64,000 bases of DNA from Dyella jiangningensis (GCA_000632805.1 CP007444.1:2716772-2780771); one strand, 5' to 3'. Shown: positions 20,590-29,282, counted from the first letter of the stretch. Numbers and translations: made by a program. The notes: generated by a model from the letters alone, not told the origin.

Positions 20590-21552
20590 GCGCACAGATT
20601 CCCTCAGAGGGCGACGCACCGCAGAACTGTATTAGCTATTTCGGTCTGGGCTACCGACTTCTTCAGGGGGAATGCCTGGCTTTTCGTCTACGCCGAAGGC
20701 CAACCATGCAACACAGCCTTTGGTTATCAAACCAGGGTTCATGTCGCCGCTCCATTCTCGCAACCGGTTGAATTAACTAATCACGCACGTACTTTGCCCT
20801 TCCGCACAAGGCTAAGTACGTGCAGCAACACCTTCATAAGCACGAACTTTGCTTAAAAAATGGGTACACACTTTGGTGTCATGCCCACCATTGGGCATGA
20901 CACCAATGTATGTACCTGTTGTACAAACATTGGTGTCAGCGGGCTCGGTCTGCTGTGAGACACACGGCAGCAGGGTATTCAAGGGATTAATTCGCGAGCG
21001 ACGGGCCGTAGGCACAGCCTCACCTCGCATTAGTGACCCGCGAAATGTCCGCTTTGGGTTGCCGTTCCAATCGGTCAACGCAGGCGGAACTGTTTTGCTT
21101 GACAGTGCAACCACTCGCGCCTTCATGGGCAGCCCGCCAGACGTCCTGCTCCGCAATTAAGTCGGTTTGTCCCTGGAATTGAGGCACTTCCAGCCATCTG
21201 GCCACCGAGCAATCAATCTGGGCCCGGGCGCCGTCGCAACTCGCCTTCTGCTGACTCGGCCTCTGGGTGTTGCATTGACCGGTTGAGCCCGCAGTCGAAA
21301 GCGGAATTTAGCAAGCCTGCAAATAGCGCTTTGCTTCAAGGCCGCATGTGCGAGTCTCTGCCTTTTCGTGGGCCGCTAGAACGAGGCCAGGCTGGGGCCG
21401 TGGGCCATGCTTGTCTTGCCCCCGCAGGCATGTCGGTTGAAGCAGTAGCGTGATGCCTTCAAGCCAGCGAGAATCCGCTAGCATCCATGGACGTAGTCCG
21501 TTGTTAGCAACCTGTCTTTGAGACGATTTCCTCATTTTTCTGGAGAGTGTGC
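20590..21552. other. Gene-free stretch with several palindromes
   Basis: No credible gene was seen. It holds an inverted repeat GCACGTACT / AGTACGTGC (20785-20823), repeat copy B (20863-20943), and a GTCCGCTTTGGGTTGC segment (21047-21063) whose inverse-like partner GTCGAAAGCGGA lies near 21287. The latter resembles the 32504 repeat. The Nramp promoter must lie at the right end. Confidence 0.6.
20863..20943. repeat. Alternating palindromic repeat, copy B
   Basis: It shares 57 bases with copy A at 11992. In addition, a third half unit lies on the left: GGGTACACACTTTGGTGTC. That half unit and the next one form a 15-bp perfect inverted repeat, TTGGTGTCATGCCCA facing TGGGCATGACACCAA, with a CCAT-type loop. 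Units thus alternate right, left, right. It is intergenic. Confidence 0.8.
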
Positions 21553-22830
21553 GTGTCTGCCGATCCAGTGGCTGTTGCCCGCGAAAGTCAAACGCCGGCG
21601 CGCATGAAACGCCTTGGGTCCGGCCTGATCACCGGTGCCGCCGACGATGATCCCAGCGGCATTGCTACTTACTCGCAAGCGGGGGCCGTGTGGGGCTATA
21701 CGATGCTCTGGACGGTCGTCCTGACACTACCGCTCATGATCGGCATCCAAATGATCTGCGCGCGCGTTGGGCGAGTCACCGGGCGTGGATTGGCGGCGAA
21801 CATGCGAGCTCATCTACCACGCCCGTTTTTGCTTGCCGTGGTGATGCTGCTGCTGGTGGCCAACGTCATCAATCTGGCAGCCGACATTGGTGCGATGGGC
21901 GCTGCTGTGGGTCTTCTTCTCGGCGGACCGTCCTGGTTCTACGCGCTCGTCCTGGTAATCGTCTCGTTAGGTCTGGAAGTATTTGTGCCTTTCGATCGAT
22001 ATGCACCAGTTTTGAAGTGGCTCACCGTGAGCCTGCTCGCTTATGTCGCCACGGCGCTTATTGTCCATGTGACGTGGCTGGATGCCCTTACGCGATCGTG
22101 GCAAGCATGGCCTTGGAGCGCAGGCTATTGCGTGGTCGTTGTCGGGGTATTCGGTACAACCATCAGTCCCTATTTGTTCTTTTGGCAAGCATCCGAAGAA
22201 GTTGAAGAGGAAGAACAGTCCCCCATCGATCGTCCTTTGATCGATGCGCCGGAGCAGGCCGATGCTTCCTTCAGTCGCATTCGCTTTGACACGGTATTTG
22301 GCATGACCTTCTCCAATATCGTTGCATTCTTCATTATCGTTACGGCCGCATCCGTCTTGCATGCGCACGGCGTCGTGGACATTCGCACCCCTGCCGACGC
22401 TGCTCATGCGCTTGAACCGTTGGCGGGTCGATGGGCTTCGTTGCTGTTTGCGGCCGGCATAGTTGGAACGGGGTTGCTGGCGATTCCCGTGCTTGCAGGT
22501 TCGGCGGCCTATGCGGTGACGGAAGCGCTCGGCGCGCGATCGAGTCTTTCCGAGAAACCGGGGAACGCGAAGGTGTTCTACCGGATCATCGTCGGAGCGA
22601 TGCTCTTGGGCATCGTATTGAGTTGCCTTCCTTTGGATCCGCTTCGTTTGCTCTTCTGGTCGGCCGTCATCAATGGCGTGATTGCCGTTCCTTTGATGGT
22701 TGCCATCATGTGGGTCGCCAGTCACCCAGGCGTGATGGGGCAGTTCGTTATCGGTGGATGGCTGCGCTGGCTTGGCTGGGGAGCGACCGCCGTCATGGCA
22801 TTAGCCGTGCTCGGCATGTTTGCTCTCTAG
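21553..22830 (+). CDS. Nramp-superfamily divalent metal transporter, atypical
   Basis: A 425-residue protein with about 11 membrane segments and Nramp-like order. In TM1 the usual DPGN is replaced by DDDPSG (LITGAADDDPSGIATYSQAG). In TM6 the usual MPHN-type motif is replaced by ISPY (GTTISPYLFFWQASEEVEEEEQ). Canonical Nramps bind Mn2+/Fe2+ through those Asp/Asn/Met residues, so substrate choice is likely different; related non-canonical branches include Mg2+ carriers (family knowledge, not shown here). GTG at 21553 is favoured because GGAGAG ends 6 nt before it; a GTG at 21547 is too close. An acidic loop (EEVEEEEQSP) follows TM6. Single gene. Confidence 0.8.
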   Translation: MSADPVAVARESQTPARMKRLGSGLITGAADDDPSGIATYSQAGAVWGYTMLWTVVLTLPLMIGIQMICARVGRVTGRGLAANMRAHLPRPFLLAVVMLLLVANVINLAADIGAMGAAVGLLLGGPSWFYALVLVIVSLGLEVFVPFDRYAPVLKWLTVSLLAYVATALIVHVTWLDALTRSWQAWPWSAGYCVVVVGVFGTTISPYLFFWQASEEVEEEEQSPIDRPLIDAPEQADASFSRIRFDTVFGMTFSNIVAFFIIVTAASVLHAHGVVDIRTPADAAHALEPLAGRWASLLFAAGIVGTGLLAIPVLAGSAAYAVTEALGARSSLSEKPGNAKVFYRIIVGAMLLGIVLSCLPLDPLRLLFWSAVINGVIAVPLMVAIMWVASHPGVMGQFVIGGWLRWLGWGATAVMALAVLGMFAL

Positions 22831-22917
22831 TAGGAGGGCTTTATGCCTTGGGCCGCCGAGGGGCTCGCGACAATGCCCAAGTGTGTAGCGCGTGATATGG
22901 CTTCTAACCATAGCGGC
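22831..22917 (+). other. Strong ribosome site and ATG leading nowhere
   Basis: Right after the Nramp stop codon, TAGGAGGGCTTT precedes an ATG at 22843 (MPWAAEGLATMPKCVARDM). The reading frame runs on antisense to the YkgJ gene. It looks like the start of a gene that was cut off, or a fortuitous site. Confidence 0.35.
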
Positions 22918-23244
22918 CTAGATCGCCCGCGTGTACCGGGCGCTCGCGGCGACGGGGTCGTTGTAGTCGGCGCGAATGGCCTTGCAGTAAGGGCCATTCA
23001 TAACGAAATGGCGGCACACGGAGGGTCGAGTTTCGTAGATTCCGCAATTCATATGTGTGGTGTTCAAGGCGATACACCATCCCTCCTCCCCGTGTCTCAT
23101 CACCTGCATGCCTTCTGGCGACCGAGTCGTGAGATAAGCGGGAACACGGTCTTCTGATTGAAGAATCACCGTAAGGCGGCAGCAAACGGCCTCACATGAG
23201 GAGCATCGTGCGCCAACACCGGATGATTTAGCGGCATCGATCAT
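22918..23244 (-). CDS. YkgJ-family cysteine-cluster protein (copy 1)
   Basis: A 108-residue protein with the family cysteine pattern: CSSCEAVCCRL near the N-terminus, then MNCGIYETRPSVCRHF and GPYCKAIRAD. The clustered Cys residues probably bind Zn2+ or an Fe-S centre (UPF0153/YkgJ family, function not established). It overlaps the upstream methyltransferase gene in ATGA, so the two are translationally coupled. A second copy with ~75% identical residues is at 47661, there behind a decayed methyltransferase. Confidence 0.88.
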   Translation of the reverse strand: MIDAAKSSGVGARCSSCEAVCCRLTVILQSEDRVPAYLTTRSPEGMQVMRHGEEGWCIALNTTHMNCGIYETRPSVCRHFVMNGPYCKAIRADYNDPVAASARYTRAI

Positions 23245-23912
23245 CCGGGAAAAGCCTTACCTCGTCGCATATAGTGCAAGAGACTTCCGCGGTATGGCGG
23301 AGTGTCACGGTCATCCATGGGGCATCGCTCCTCAGCGAGCGTGAAATGTTGCTCTGCCAATAGCTGACTGAAATGCTGGCTGTGATCGTGGCCCGGGTCA
23401 GTTATGAGCACCTCCGCCGAGGGATAGGCATGCCGCTCGACGATCTGGGCGAGAAATCGCGCTTGTGCGGGCTCGTACAGCACATCGCTGGCAATGATCA
23501 CATCGAAACGCCCTATCGACGGATCAGGGGTGTCCCACGATAGGCGACGGTAGTCCACTGCCGGTAACGCATTGAGAGTCGTGTTGTATTTCAGAAAGGA
23601 GGCGGCCAGTGGATGGGGGTCCGATGCAACGATATCGGCACCGCGGCGCTTCAGTACGAGGCTGGCCAGCCCAACACCGCATCCGAGTTCAAGGATGCGC
23701 TTTCCATCCACGGCAAAGCGATGCATAGCCTGCGCCAGGAGGCGCTCCGACGGCCAAAGCTGACCGAAGAGCCCCCATTGGGTAGCCGAGAGACCTGAGT
23801 GAGCACGGTGACCGTCGATGTCGGAAAACTGCCGCTTGTCGCTCAAGACCCGCAAACGATAAGTGTGACCACCGATCGAAAGCTGCTCGGTGCGGGTTGC
23901 ATAAACTTGCAT
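23241..23912 (-). CDS. Class I SAM methyltransferase, protein-lysine-methyltransferase-like
   Basis: A 223-residue protein starting MQVYATRTEQLSIGGHTYRL (ATG 23912, with GGGAG 5 nt upstream). Motif I is ILELGCGVGLASLVLKRRGAD, followed by DPHP and the post-motif FDVIIASDVLYEPAQ. The LWPSERLLAQAM ahead of motif I and the SDVLYE loop are those of the METTL20/21 and ETF-beta lysine methyltransferase group. A protein substrate is likely but unproven. It is coupled by a 4-nt overlap to the YkgJ gene, which might be its substrate or partner (inference). Confidence 0.82.
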   Translation of the reverse strand: MQVYATRTEQLSIGGHTYRLRVLSDKRQFSDIDGHRAHSGLSATQWGLFGQLWPSERLLAQAMHRFAVDGKRILELGCGVGLASLVLKRRGADIVASDPHPLAASFLKYNTTLNALPAVDYRRLSWDTPDPSIGRFDVIIASDVLYEPAQARFLAQIVERHAYPSAEVLITDPGHDHSQHFSQLLAEQHFTLAEERCPMDDRDTPPYRGSLLHYMRRGKAFPG

Positions 23913-24259
23913 GGATGCTCCCGAGGAAACCCTGCTAAGAGGGTGAAGTGAGGGGAGCGAGTCATGTGATTCCAAAAACAACACACGACGCACGAGAAGA
24001 GGATGTACTTGGCTGATTATAGTACACCCCAAGCGCGCCATTAACTTACGTCAGTGAGCCGACGCGAGGGGCGGCAAGCCCGTTCCACACGTGTTGCACT
24101 CTCACTCTCCAAGGTCGGGCCGCTAACGGGCCATGCAGCGTTTTCGCGCTCATAGGCAACTAGGCTGGCACGGAAGACCCGCATTCAGGCCGCCGCGCCG
24201 CACAGCGTCGTTATAGGACCACAGACTTTCTGCCGAGATGCGCGCGCAATCCCTAGCTG
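23913..24259. other. Gene-free gap
   Basis: This 347-bp stretch lies between the methyltransferase start and the end of the response regulator gene. No coding signal or strong hairpin was seen; the methyltransferase promoter should lie at the left end (near GATTATAGTACA at ~24014). Confidence 0.5.
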
Positions 24260-24697
24260 CTAGGCGATCATGTCGCTTGCCTGCTCGTCGGGACGGCGAC
24301 ATCTGTTCCCGATCACAGCGACCAGTTCCTTCAGGCGAAACGGCTTTCTCAAAATCGGCAAGTCGGACGGTAGCCTGCCAGCCACCTCTTCGACGCGCCC
24401 AGAGGCGACCACGACCATCATGTTCGGATAGATCTGCCGAGCTAGGGAAGCCAACTGCGCGCCGTCAAGTGATCCTGGCATGTTGACGTCAGTGAGCAAC
24501 AAGTCGAAGCCGCCACCGGCAGCAAGCAGAGCGTGGGCGACATCGGCATTGATCGCGTGCATAACGTCAAAGCCAAGCTCTTCCACCATCGCGCAAAGTA
24601 TCGTTCGAACATCGTCTTGGTCTTCCACCACCAGTGCTCGCGGCCCGGGAGGTGACGGCCCGCCGCAGGCATCATCGTTCGTTGGATTTGAGCTCAT
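24260..24697 (-). CDS. Single-domain response regulator (CheY-like)
   Basis: A 145-residue protein with one receiver domain: ALVVEDQDDVRTIL (acidic pair), phosphate acceptor Asp in LLLTDVNMPG, Ser/Thr region VVVASGR and the lysine in ILRKPFRLKEL. No output domain follows; the tail ends NRCRRPDEQASDMIA. This is typical of stand-alone regulators linked to hybrid kinases, and the hybrid kinase at 55865 has a similar receiver. The start at 24697 gives MSSNPTNDDACGGPSP as leader; longer readings lack a ribosome site. No partner kinase lies next to it. Confidence 0.85.
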   Translation of the reverse strand: MSSNPTNDDACGGPSPPGPRALVVEDQDDVRTILCAMVEELGFDVMHAINADVAHALLAAGGGFDLLLTDVNMPGSLDGAQLASLARQIYPNMMVVVASGRVEEVAGRLPSDLPILRKPFRLKELVAVIGNRCRRPDEQASDMIA

Positions 24698-25462
24698 CAC
24701 ATGTACTCGGTGATAGCGCCTTCCATGTCGCCAAAACTGAGGAGAATCCCGGGTGGTTTTGTCACTGTACGCCGATGACCAACTTTTGGATGCATACCAT
24801 CCAGCCGACCCTCGCGTCATTTATTAGTCAGGGACTCCAGGCAATGACGAGTGCATAGTGATCGCAGGGCTGCGGCTAGCCATGCGCATAAAGACGGATA
24901 AGCAGGAAAGCAGGCGAACCGCTCGACCGAGCGCGAGCGTACGCAGCGCACCCGTCTGGGCCGGCCGGGAACAATCCTCGGCATTTTTGGACGTCTATGT
25001 GAACATTTCCGGCTTGCGGTTGCGCGACGCTGAGTAGGTCGGCAAAGGCATATGGGCCTTCTACGGCAATGGTTAACGTATCCCGTTCTCCCCGCGCGGC
25101 ACTCTCCCATCAGAGCGGCAAGATTAGATCATGATGGGAGGTCCGCTTCTGACCCGAAGCGGGCGGATCTGAGAGAACCGGAATAGGTCGGCTGGTCATC
25201 GGTCATGCCATCGACTGACAGCGTTTTCATCTCTGGAGCAGTCATCCTTTTAGAGCCGCTGCCAGCGTCACATCACTATCACGTAACAACTACAAGCGCA
25301 TCCTGTTTCGGCGCCAGGATAAAAAGCCTCCTCCTTGGCAGGCGTCTCAGCCACGCGGTCCTTTTCCTAACGCCAACCTGAGTACTTCTCCGATCTCTAT
25401 CGGAGTTGCGGATTCGTCCGCCCTGGGTCCGTTCCACGGAACCCAACTGAAGGCAAATACTC
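24698..25462. other. Gene-free gap before the FAS1 gene
   Basis: No credible gene was found in 765 bp. An inverted repeat CTCCGAT ctct ATCGGAG lies at 25388-25405, 57 bp ahead of the FAS1 start, and could be an operator. Confidence 0.5.
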
Positions 25463-25888
25463 ATGTCCAGTAACGATTCCAATGCTCCTCGTGCCGGCAA
25501 CAAGAACCTCGTCGACACGGTCACCAATGGCCGCGCTCATGCGCTCGGTGAGGCTCTTGAAGCGACGGACGTTACCAACATCCAGAGGGACTCCGGTCCA
25601 TACACGGTCTTTGCGCCTACGGACGAAGCTCTCGAGAAGCTGCCCAAGGACACATTACGCAACTGGCTCAAGCCGAAGAACAAAGCCGAATTGATCTCCG
25701 TGCTGAAGTATCACGTTATGCCAGTCCGAGCATCAGGTGCAGACGTCGAAAAGCTCGCCGTAGCGAAGATGATGCAGGTTCAGACTGCAACGGTCGCCAA
25801 GGACGGCAACAAGTTCCAGATTGACGGAGCCACCGTCACGGAGACGGATAATGCATCCGGCAACGGCGCCATCCATGTGTTCGATTGA
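25463..25888 (+). CDS. Fasciclin (FAS1) domain protein
   Basis: A 141-residue protein with one FAS1 domain: NLVDTVTNGRAHALGEALEA, the H1 box PYTVFAPTDEALEKLP, YHVMPV and the H2-like GAIHVFD at the very end. There is no signal peptide, although most FAS1 proteins are secreted. The usual last strand and a ~8-10-residue tail after IHVID are missing: a TGA follows GTGTTCGAT directly, so a late nonsense change (for example CGA to TGA) is possible. FAS1 domains are adhesion modules; in bacteria the role is mostly unknown. Single gene. Confidence 0.85.
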   Translation: MSSNDSNAPRAGNKNLVDTVTNGRAHALGEALEATDVTNIQRDSGPYTVFAPTDEALEKLPKDTLRNWLKPKNKAELISVLKYHVMPVRASGADVEKLAVAKMMQVQTATVAKDGNKFQIDGATVTETDNASGNGAIHVFD

Positions 25889-26123
25889 GCGAACATTCCA
25901 ACAAGTAATAGACCTGGGTGTTTGCGTTGGTAGTTAGATCCCATCACAGAATTCATGGAAACATCGACGGCCAACTGTTCCTACGTCTTTGCGCACGTCG
26001 AACACGTCGGCGAGCATCGATCACGATGCAAGCAGATAAGCAGGGCATTCTGCCGGCTGGGTGGGCTCCCAAACTGCCGAACTGATCGGCAGGTCGGCAA
26101 GGCAAAAACTCAAGGTGATATGT

Positions 26124-26312
26124 ATGACCGGCCATCCTCGCTCCCAATTTCGCCCCTCGCGGCTAACCACACTCATTCAATACTTGGGCGATCTGCTCGA
26201 TCAGGTATTCAGTGAACCTTACACGCGGACCAGCCTGGTCATGACCCGAAGGCATCAGCTGGCCGTGGCGATGGAATCTGCGCGAAGACACAGGAAAGGC
26301 TGCGAAGGATGA
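26124..26312 (+). CDS. Small basic hypothetical protein
   Basis: A 62-residue reading frame (MTGHPRSQFRPSRLTTLIQY...) with AAGGTG 6 nt before its ATG. It has one amphipathic stretch (LTTLIQYLGDLLDQVF) and a basic tail (RRHRKGCEG). No family is recognised. It is kept because of the start signal and the run of similar small genes that follows. Confidence 0.4.
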   Translation: MTGHPRSQFRPSRLTTLIQYLGDLLDQVFSEPYTRTSLVMTRRHQLAVAMESARRHRKGCEG

Positions 26313-26487
26313 TCAGTGCAGCTGCAAGGTTAAGGCACTTCTTCAGGCCGTTCCGCAGGGTGGCTTACCAGCATGCCCCTTCCATCGAGGAGTTGCATGT
26401 CACGCGGCGGAGTCGGTCGCCCCAGATAACCCGCTTGTGGCGTCGATTCATTCGCGCGCTTGCGGAAAGCGTGCGGCGGTAGAGCGC

Positions 26488-26730
26488 ATGGCACTGACCA
26501 GATCGCAGCTCATTGACGATCTGCTTGCTCTGGATGCAGAGCTGCTGAGGCTCGAGGCCGGCGGCGTGGAGGAAGAAGCCATTCAAATCGTGCTCGAGCA
26601 CGCAGTGAATTCGTCAACGCGAACCGTCGACCAGCGAGATCGCCTCTGGTGGTGGGGACAGTTTTATGCCGTGATGGACCATCATTCCGCGCGACTCATG
26701 TTGTTGTCGGTCATACCTCGGACGCTTTGA
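26488..26730 (+). CDS. Small hypothetical protein, helical
   Basis: An 80-residue protein (MALTRSQLIDDLLALDAELL...) with two helices and a tryptophan-rich segment DRLWWWGQFYAVMDHHSARL. No family is recognised. The layout (leucine-rich N-terminal helix, acidic middle, aromatic C-terminal helix) resembles the 73-residue proteins at 27300 and 27787. The ribosome site is weak (GGTAGAG). Confidence 0.5.
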   Translation: MALTRSQLIDDLLALDAELLRLEAGGVEEEAIQIVLEHAVNSSTRTVDQRDRLWWWGQFYAVMDHHSARLMLLSVIPRTL

Positions 26731-26938
26731 GAGAGGCCAAGTGTCGGGGGTGTTTCACTTCGCGCCGTTAGTCGCGGTCGTTCTTTAATCGCTTAGGAAC
26801 TGGCATCGCACCTCGTGCGCATCGATGCCTTGATCTCCTGGCGTCGTCTATGCGCCGAAACCTGAAGATATCAAGGCCTTCACGGCCTCATTCCCGGCGT
26901 TGACGTAGGGTTAGTCAGTTCGAGGAACTGGGGCCGCA

Positions 26939-27271
26939 ATGCTTGTCTATGCCACGTTGCAGAAGAGCGACGCCGACTTGTTTTCGCTCGACTACCGCGA
27001 TCTACGGAACGTGCCTTCAGCCACTGCCGATCGACTGATGGCAGCGCATTTGATCGAGGCCGTCGAGATGCTTGATGGATACTCCGGTAACCGGACGGAG
27101 GCTCTACAACGGGGCATTACCCGAAGAGGACGCCTCATGGTGATCGCTGTTCTCCATAGACATAACAGCCGGTTCATCGCACCGCTTTCGTGGTTGCGTA
27201 TGGCAACGTGCGTCATCCTTTATGGCGTTGGCCCATACCCGCATCACTGGTCATTCGCTCCATCACCTTAG
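26939..27271 (+). CDS. Hypothetical protein
   Basis: A 110-residue protein (MLVYATLQKSDADLFSLDYR...). It has a charged N-terminal half, then RRGRLMVIAVLHRHNSRFI and a hydrophobic C-terminal segment (LRMATCVILYGVGPYP) that could touch the membrane. A GGGG stretch precedes the ATG. No family is recognised. It lies in the same direction as the flanking small genes. Confidence 0.45.
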   Translation: MLVYATLQKSDADLFSLDYRDLRNVPSATADRLMAAHLIEAVEMLDGYSGNRTEALQRGITRRGRLMVIAVLHRHNSRFIAPLSWLRMATCVILYGVGPYPHHWSFAPSP

Positions 27272-27299
27272 GTTCCACGCAGTCGCCAGCGACGTACCT

Positions 27300-27521
27300 A
27301 TGTCTAAGCTTCATCGCCGCAACCGTCAACAGTTAAATCTCAATCGCTTGCTAGCCAAACTCCCGTGCCTGCAACAGGAGTTTCCCGATCCGGCTGACTT
27401 TTGGCGGGCCTTCGCTGGACTGGCTGATTTGATAGTCGATGCTGCCGACCCTGACGATATCGACTGGATCGCCTGCCAGATCAACGCTATGTTAGAGGCG
27501 CGCGGATTGCTGGCTCACTAG
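27300..27521 (+). CDS. Small hypothetical protein, DW-motif type
   Basis: A 73-residue protein starting MSKLHRRNRQQLNLNRLLAK. The C-terminal half, ADFWRAFAGLADLIVDAADP then DDIDWIACQINAMLEARG, lines up with the minus-strand protein at 27787 (EFFESIDGIFSDVLAQ.. DEDWVYGMIDWICTRH). Both share an F-x(4)-G start, an acidic turn and D-x-D-W-x(3)-I. No known family. The start at 27300 avoids an unlikely upstream extension. Confidence 0.5.
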   Translation: MSKLHRRNRQQLNLNRLLAKLPCLQQEFPDPADFWRAFAGLADLIVDAADPDDIDWIACQINAMLEARGLLAH

Positions 27522-27786
27522 CCGCTCGACGGCGCCACCTGGGGCGCGGGCTGGTTCCAAGGGCTGAACGATCTGCGGAACCGACAGATGAGCTGTTCAA
27601 TCGATGGCTGATGGCAGCACGGCGATGGGCTACGGATGGCTGATGTCATTGAATCTATGTTCGGGCGCTTTGACACGCGAACATGGCTGTCTCGAAAGAC
27701 ACTTGGCATGTACTCCTCCGTCCGAATCCCCTGGCGCGGAGAATCGCTAGCGTCCCATGGTCTGGTGGCCGACCACACCAGCATGC

Positions 27787-28008
27787 CTAGGCTGCCGGAT
27801 ATGGCATGCAATGACGAGTGCAGATCCAATCAATCATCCCGTACACCCAATCCTCATCCTCGCGACTGGATTGCGCGAGAACATCAGAAAAGATGCCGTC
27901 GATAGATTCAAAGAATTCCCTGTCCCTCGGGTATTTGGTATGTAACAGGGATACCGATGCATCTACCCGGCTTAGCAAGCCGCGTAAATCCTGGCGTGAC
28001 GTGGACAT
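27787..28008 (-). CDS. Small hypothetical protein, DW-motif type (divergent relative of 27300)
   Basis: A 73-residue protein starting MSTSRQDLRGLLSRVDASVS. The ATG has a clear CAGGAG site 8 nt upstream, the best start signal in this small-gene cluster. The second half carries FFESIDGIFSDVLAQSSRED and DEDWVYGMIDWICTRH, similar in spacing to the plus-strand protein at 27300. It is predicted cytosolic and helical. No known function. Confidence 0.55.
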   Translation of the reverse strand: MSTSRQDLRGLLSRVDASVSLLHTKYPRDREFFESIDGIFSDVLAQSSREDEDWVYGMIDWICTRHCMPYPAA

Positions 28009-28668
28009 ATATTTGCTCCTGCCATTAAGGCGGAGATGATGCGAGGTGGCACGACTAAAGCAACTGCATTGAATAGTTCGCGCGGGTAAGTATCACTTTG
28101 CGCGCACCGCTGTTAGCTCCATGTAACGACGCCTGGAAAGGCTTCGGAGGATCTGTTCGAAGTAGAGCTCGGTTCGAGTCGAGGGCGGATTTAAGCGGTA
28201 TAGCGGCTTATGCACTGCTTCAATGACGGAAACGCTCTTTGTCTGTAGCCTTCCACGGGTACCTGGCACAGCCGGTCATAAGGTCCGCCGCCGACCCAAA
28301 ACAGACATCAGAAATGCCATCGGCAAGACTGGCCAGCAGAGCCATGGCGGCAGAAACTATCTGCTTCTTTCGAGCGATTTCTTGTTCGGGAGTCATTCGA
28401 CCAAATCCCAGCTTGAAGATGTCTGCTCCGAGTCGGAAGCAGACGCTACTCAGTCTCCGACGCCACAGAAACTGATAACGCTATTTGCACTTCCGCCGAA
28501 AGGTCCGAAACCACCCAAAGATCAGGGCAACCCGGCCACCAGGCGTATCCGGGCCGTCCGGAGGATGGCCATCGCCGTGCCCTGCCGATACGTGCGCATT
28601 GACATTGGAACCGATTGGTCCATATAGTAGCTTTCACTTTCAAGCACTGCATCGTTTGCGAGATTACG
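28009..28668. other. Gap with one weak small reading frame
   Basis: On the minus strand 28220-28396 reads MTPEQEIARKKQIVSAAMAL and ends RFRH (58 residues), without a good ribosome site. Its Ala/Lys-rich helix looks protein-like but support is weak. The right end holds the TetR operator at 28607. Nothing else was seen. Confidence 0.35.
28607..28621. promoter_or_regulatory. TetR operator, tetR promoter
   Basis: GGAACCGATTGGTCC, a near-perfect copy of the palindrome at 29283, sits 47 bp before the tetR start. The regulator probably controls itself. Confidence 0.7.
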
Positions 28669-29265
28669 ATGGCAAATCCAGCTGGCGTGGGCCGCCCCCG
28701 CGAATTCGAACTTGGCGATGCCGCGCGCGACGCGATGGACGTTTTCTGGGACCTCGGATATGAAGGCGCTTCCCTGCCCGACCTGATGGCCGGGACGGGC
28801 CTGTCGCGCGGCAGTCTCTACAAGGCCTTCGGCGACAAGAAGGCGCTGCTGCTGGCTGCGCTCGATCTCTACATGGCTGACGGGCTCAAGGCGACTGCGG
28901 ACATCCTGTCGCAACCGGGCCCCGTGAAGGATGCGATTCGCGATTCGCTGCTGCGCTATGCACGCCTGTCTGTCGGCAAGGCAGGCCGGCGGGGATGCCT
29001 CGCGGTCGCGATGACCACTGAACTGGCAGCGCGCGACGCGGATGTCGCGGAGCGCACGGGGCGCATGTTCCGGCGCCTGGAGCGGCTCTATGCGGGCGCC
29101 ATCGCCCGCGGCCAGGCGAGCGGCGAGATTGCCGAGCAAGACGAACAGGTGCTGGCGCGTTTGCTCGTCTGCCAGGTCGAGGGCATGCGCGTGCTGGGGA
29201 AAACAGGCGTGCCCGAACGCGACATGCTCGCGCTGGTCGACCGCACGATGCGCCTCCTCGACTGA
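28669..29265 (+). CDS. TetR/AcrR-family regulator of the MFS pump
   Basis: A 198-residue protein starting MANPAGVGRPREFELGDAAR, the GRPREF leader being common in this TetR branch. The HTH is AMDVFWDLGYEGASLPDLMAGTGLSRGSLYKAFGDKKALLLAALD. A C-terminal helical domain with GRRGCLAVAMTTELAARD follows, as in YxaF/LmrA-like regulators. The two copies of the GGAACC-x(4)-GGTTCC site before tetR and before the MFS gene indicate that it represses both. Start 28669 is the first ATG with the leader; upstream codons include rare, unlikely sequence. Confidence 0.9.
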   Translation: MANPAGVGRPREFELGDAARDAMDVFWDLGYEGASLPDLMAGTGLSRGSLYKAFGDKKALLLAALDLYMADGLKATADILSQPGPVKDAIRDSLLRYARLSVGKAGRRGCLAVAMTTELAARDADVAERTGRMFRRLERLYAGAIARGQASGEIAEQDEQVLARLLVCQVEGMRVLGKTGVPERDMLALVDRTMRLLD

Positions 29266-29282
29266 ATTTTTTTGCCAAATTA

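Noticed and set aside
26061..26123. A longer start for the small gene at 26124
   Set aside because: The extra codons have no ribosome site; AAGGTG stands right before the 26124 ATG.
28223..28627. A 134-codon plus-strand frame before the TetR gene
   Set aside because: It ends in the TetR promoter/operator region, has no start signal and low-complexity composition.
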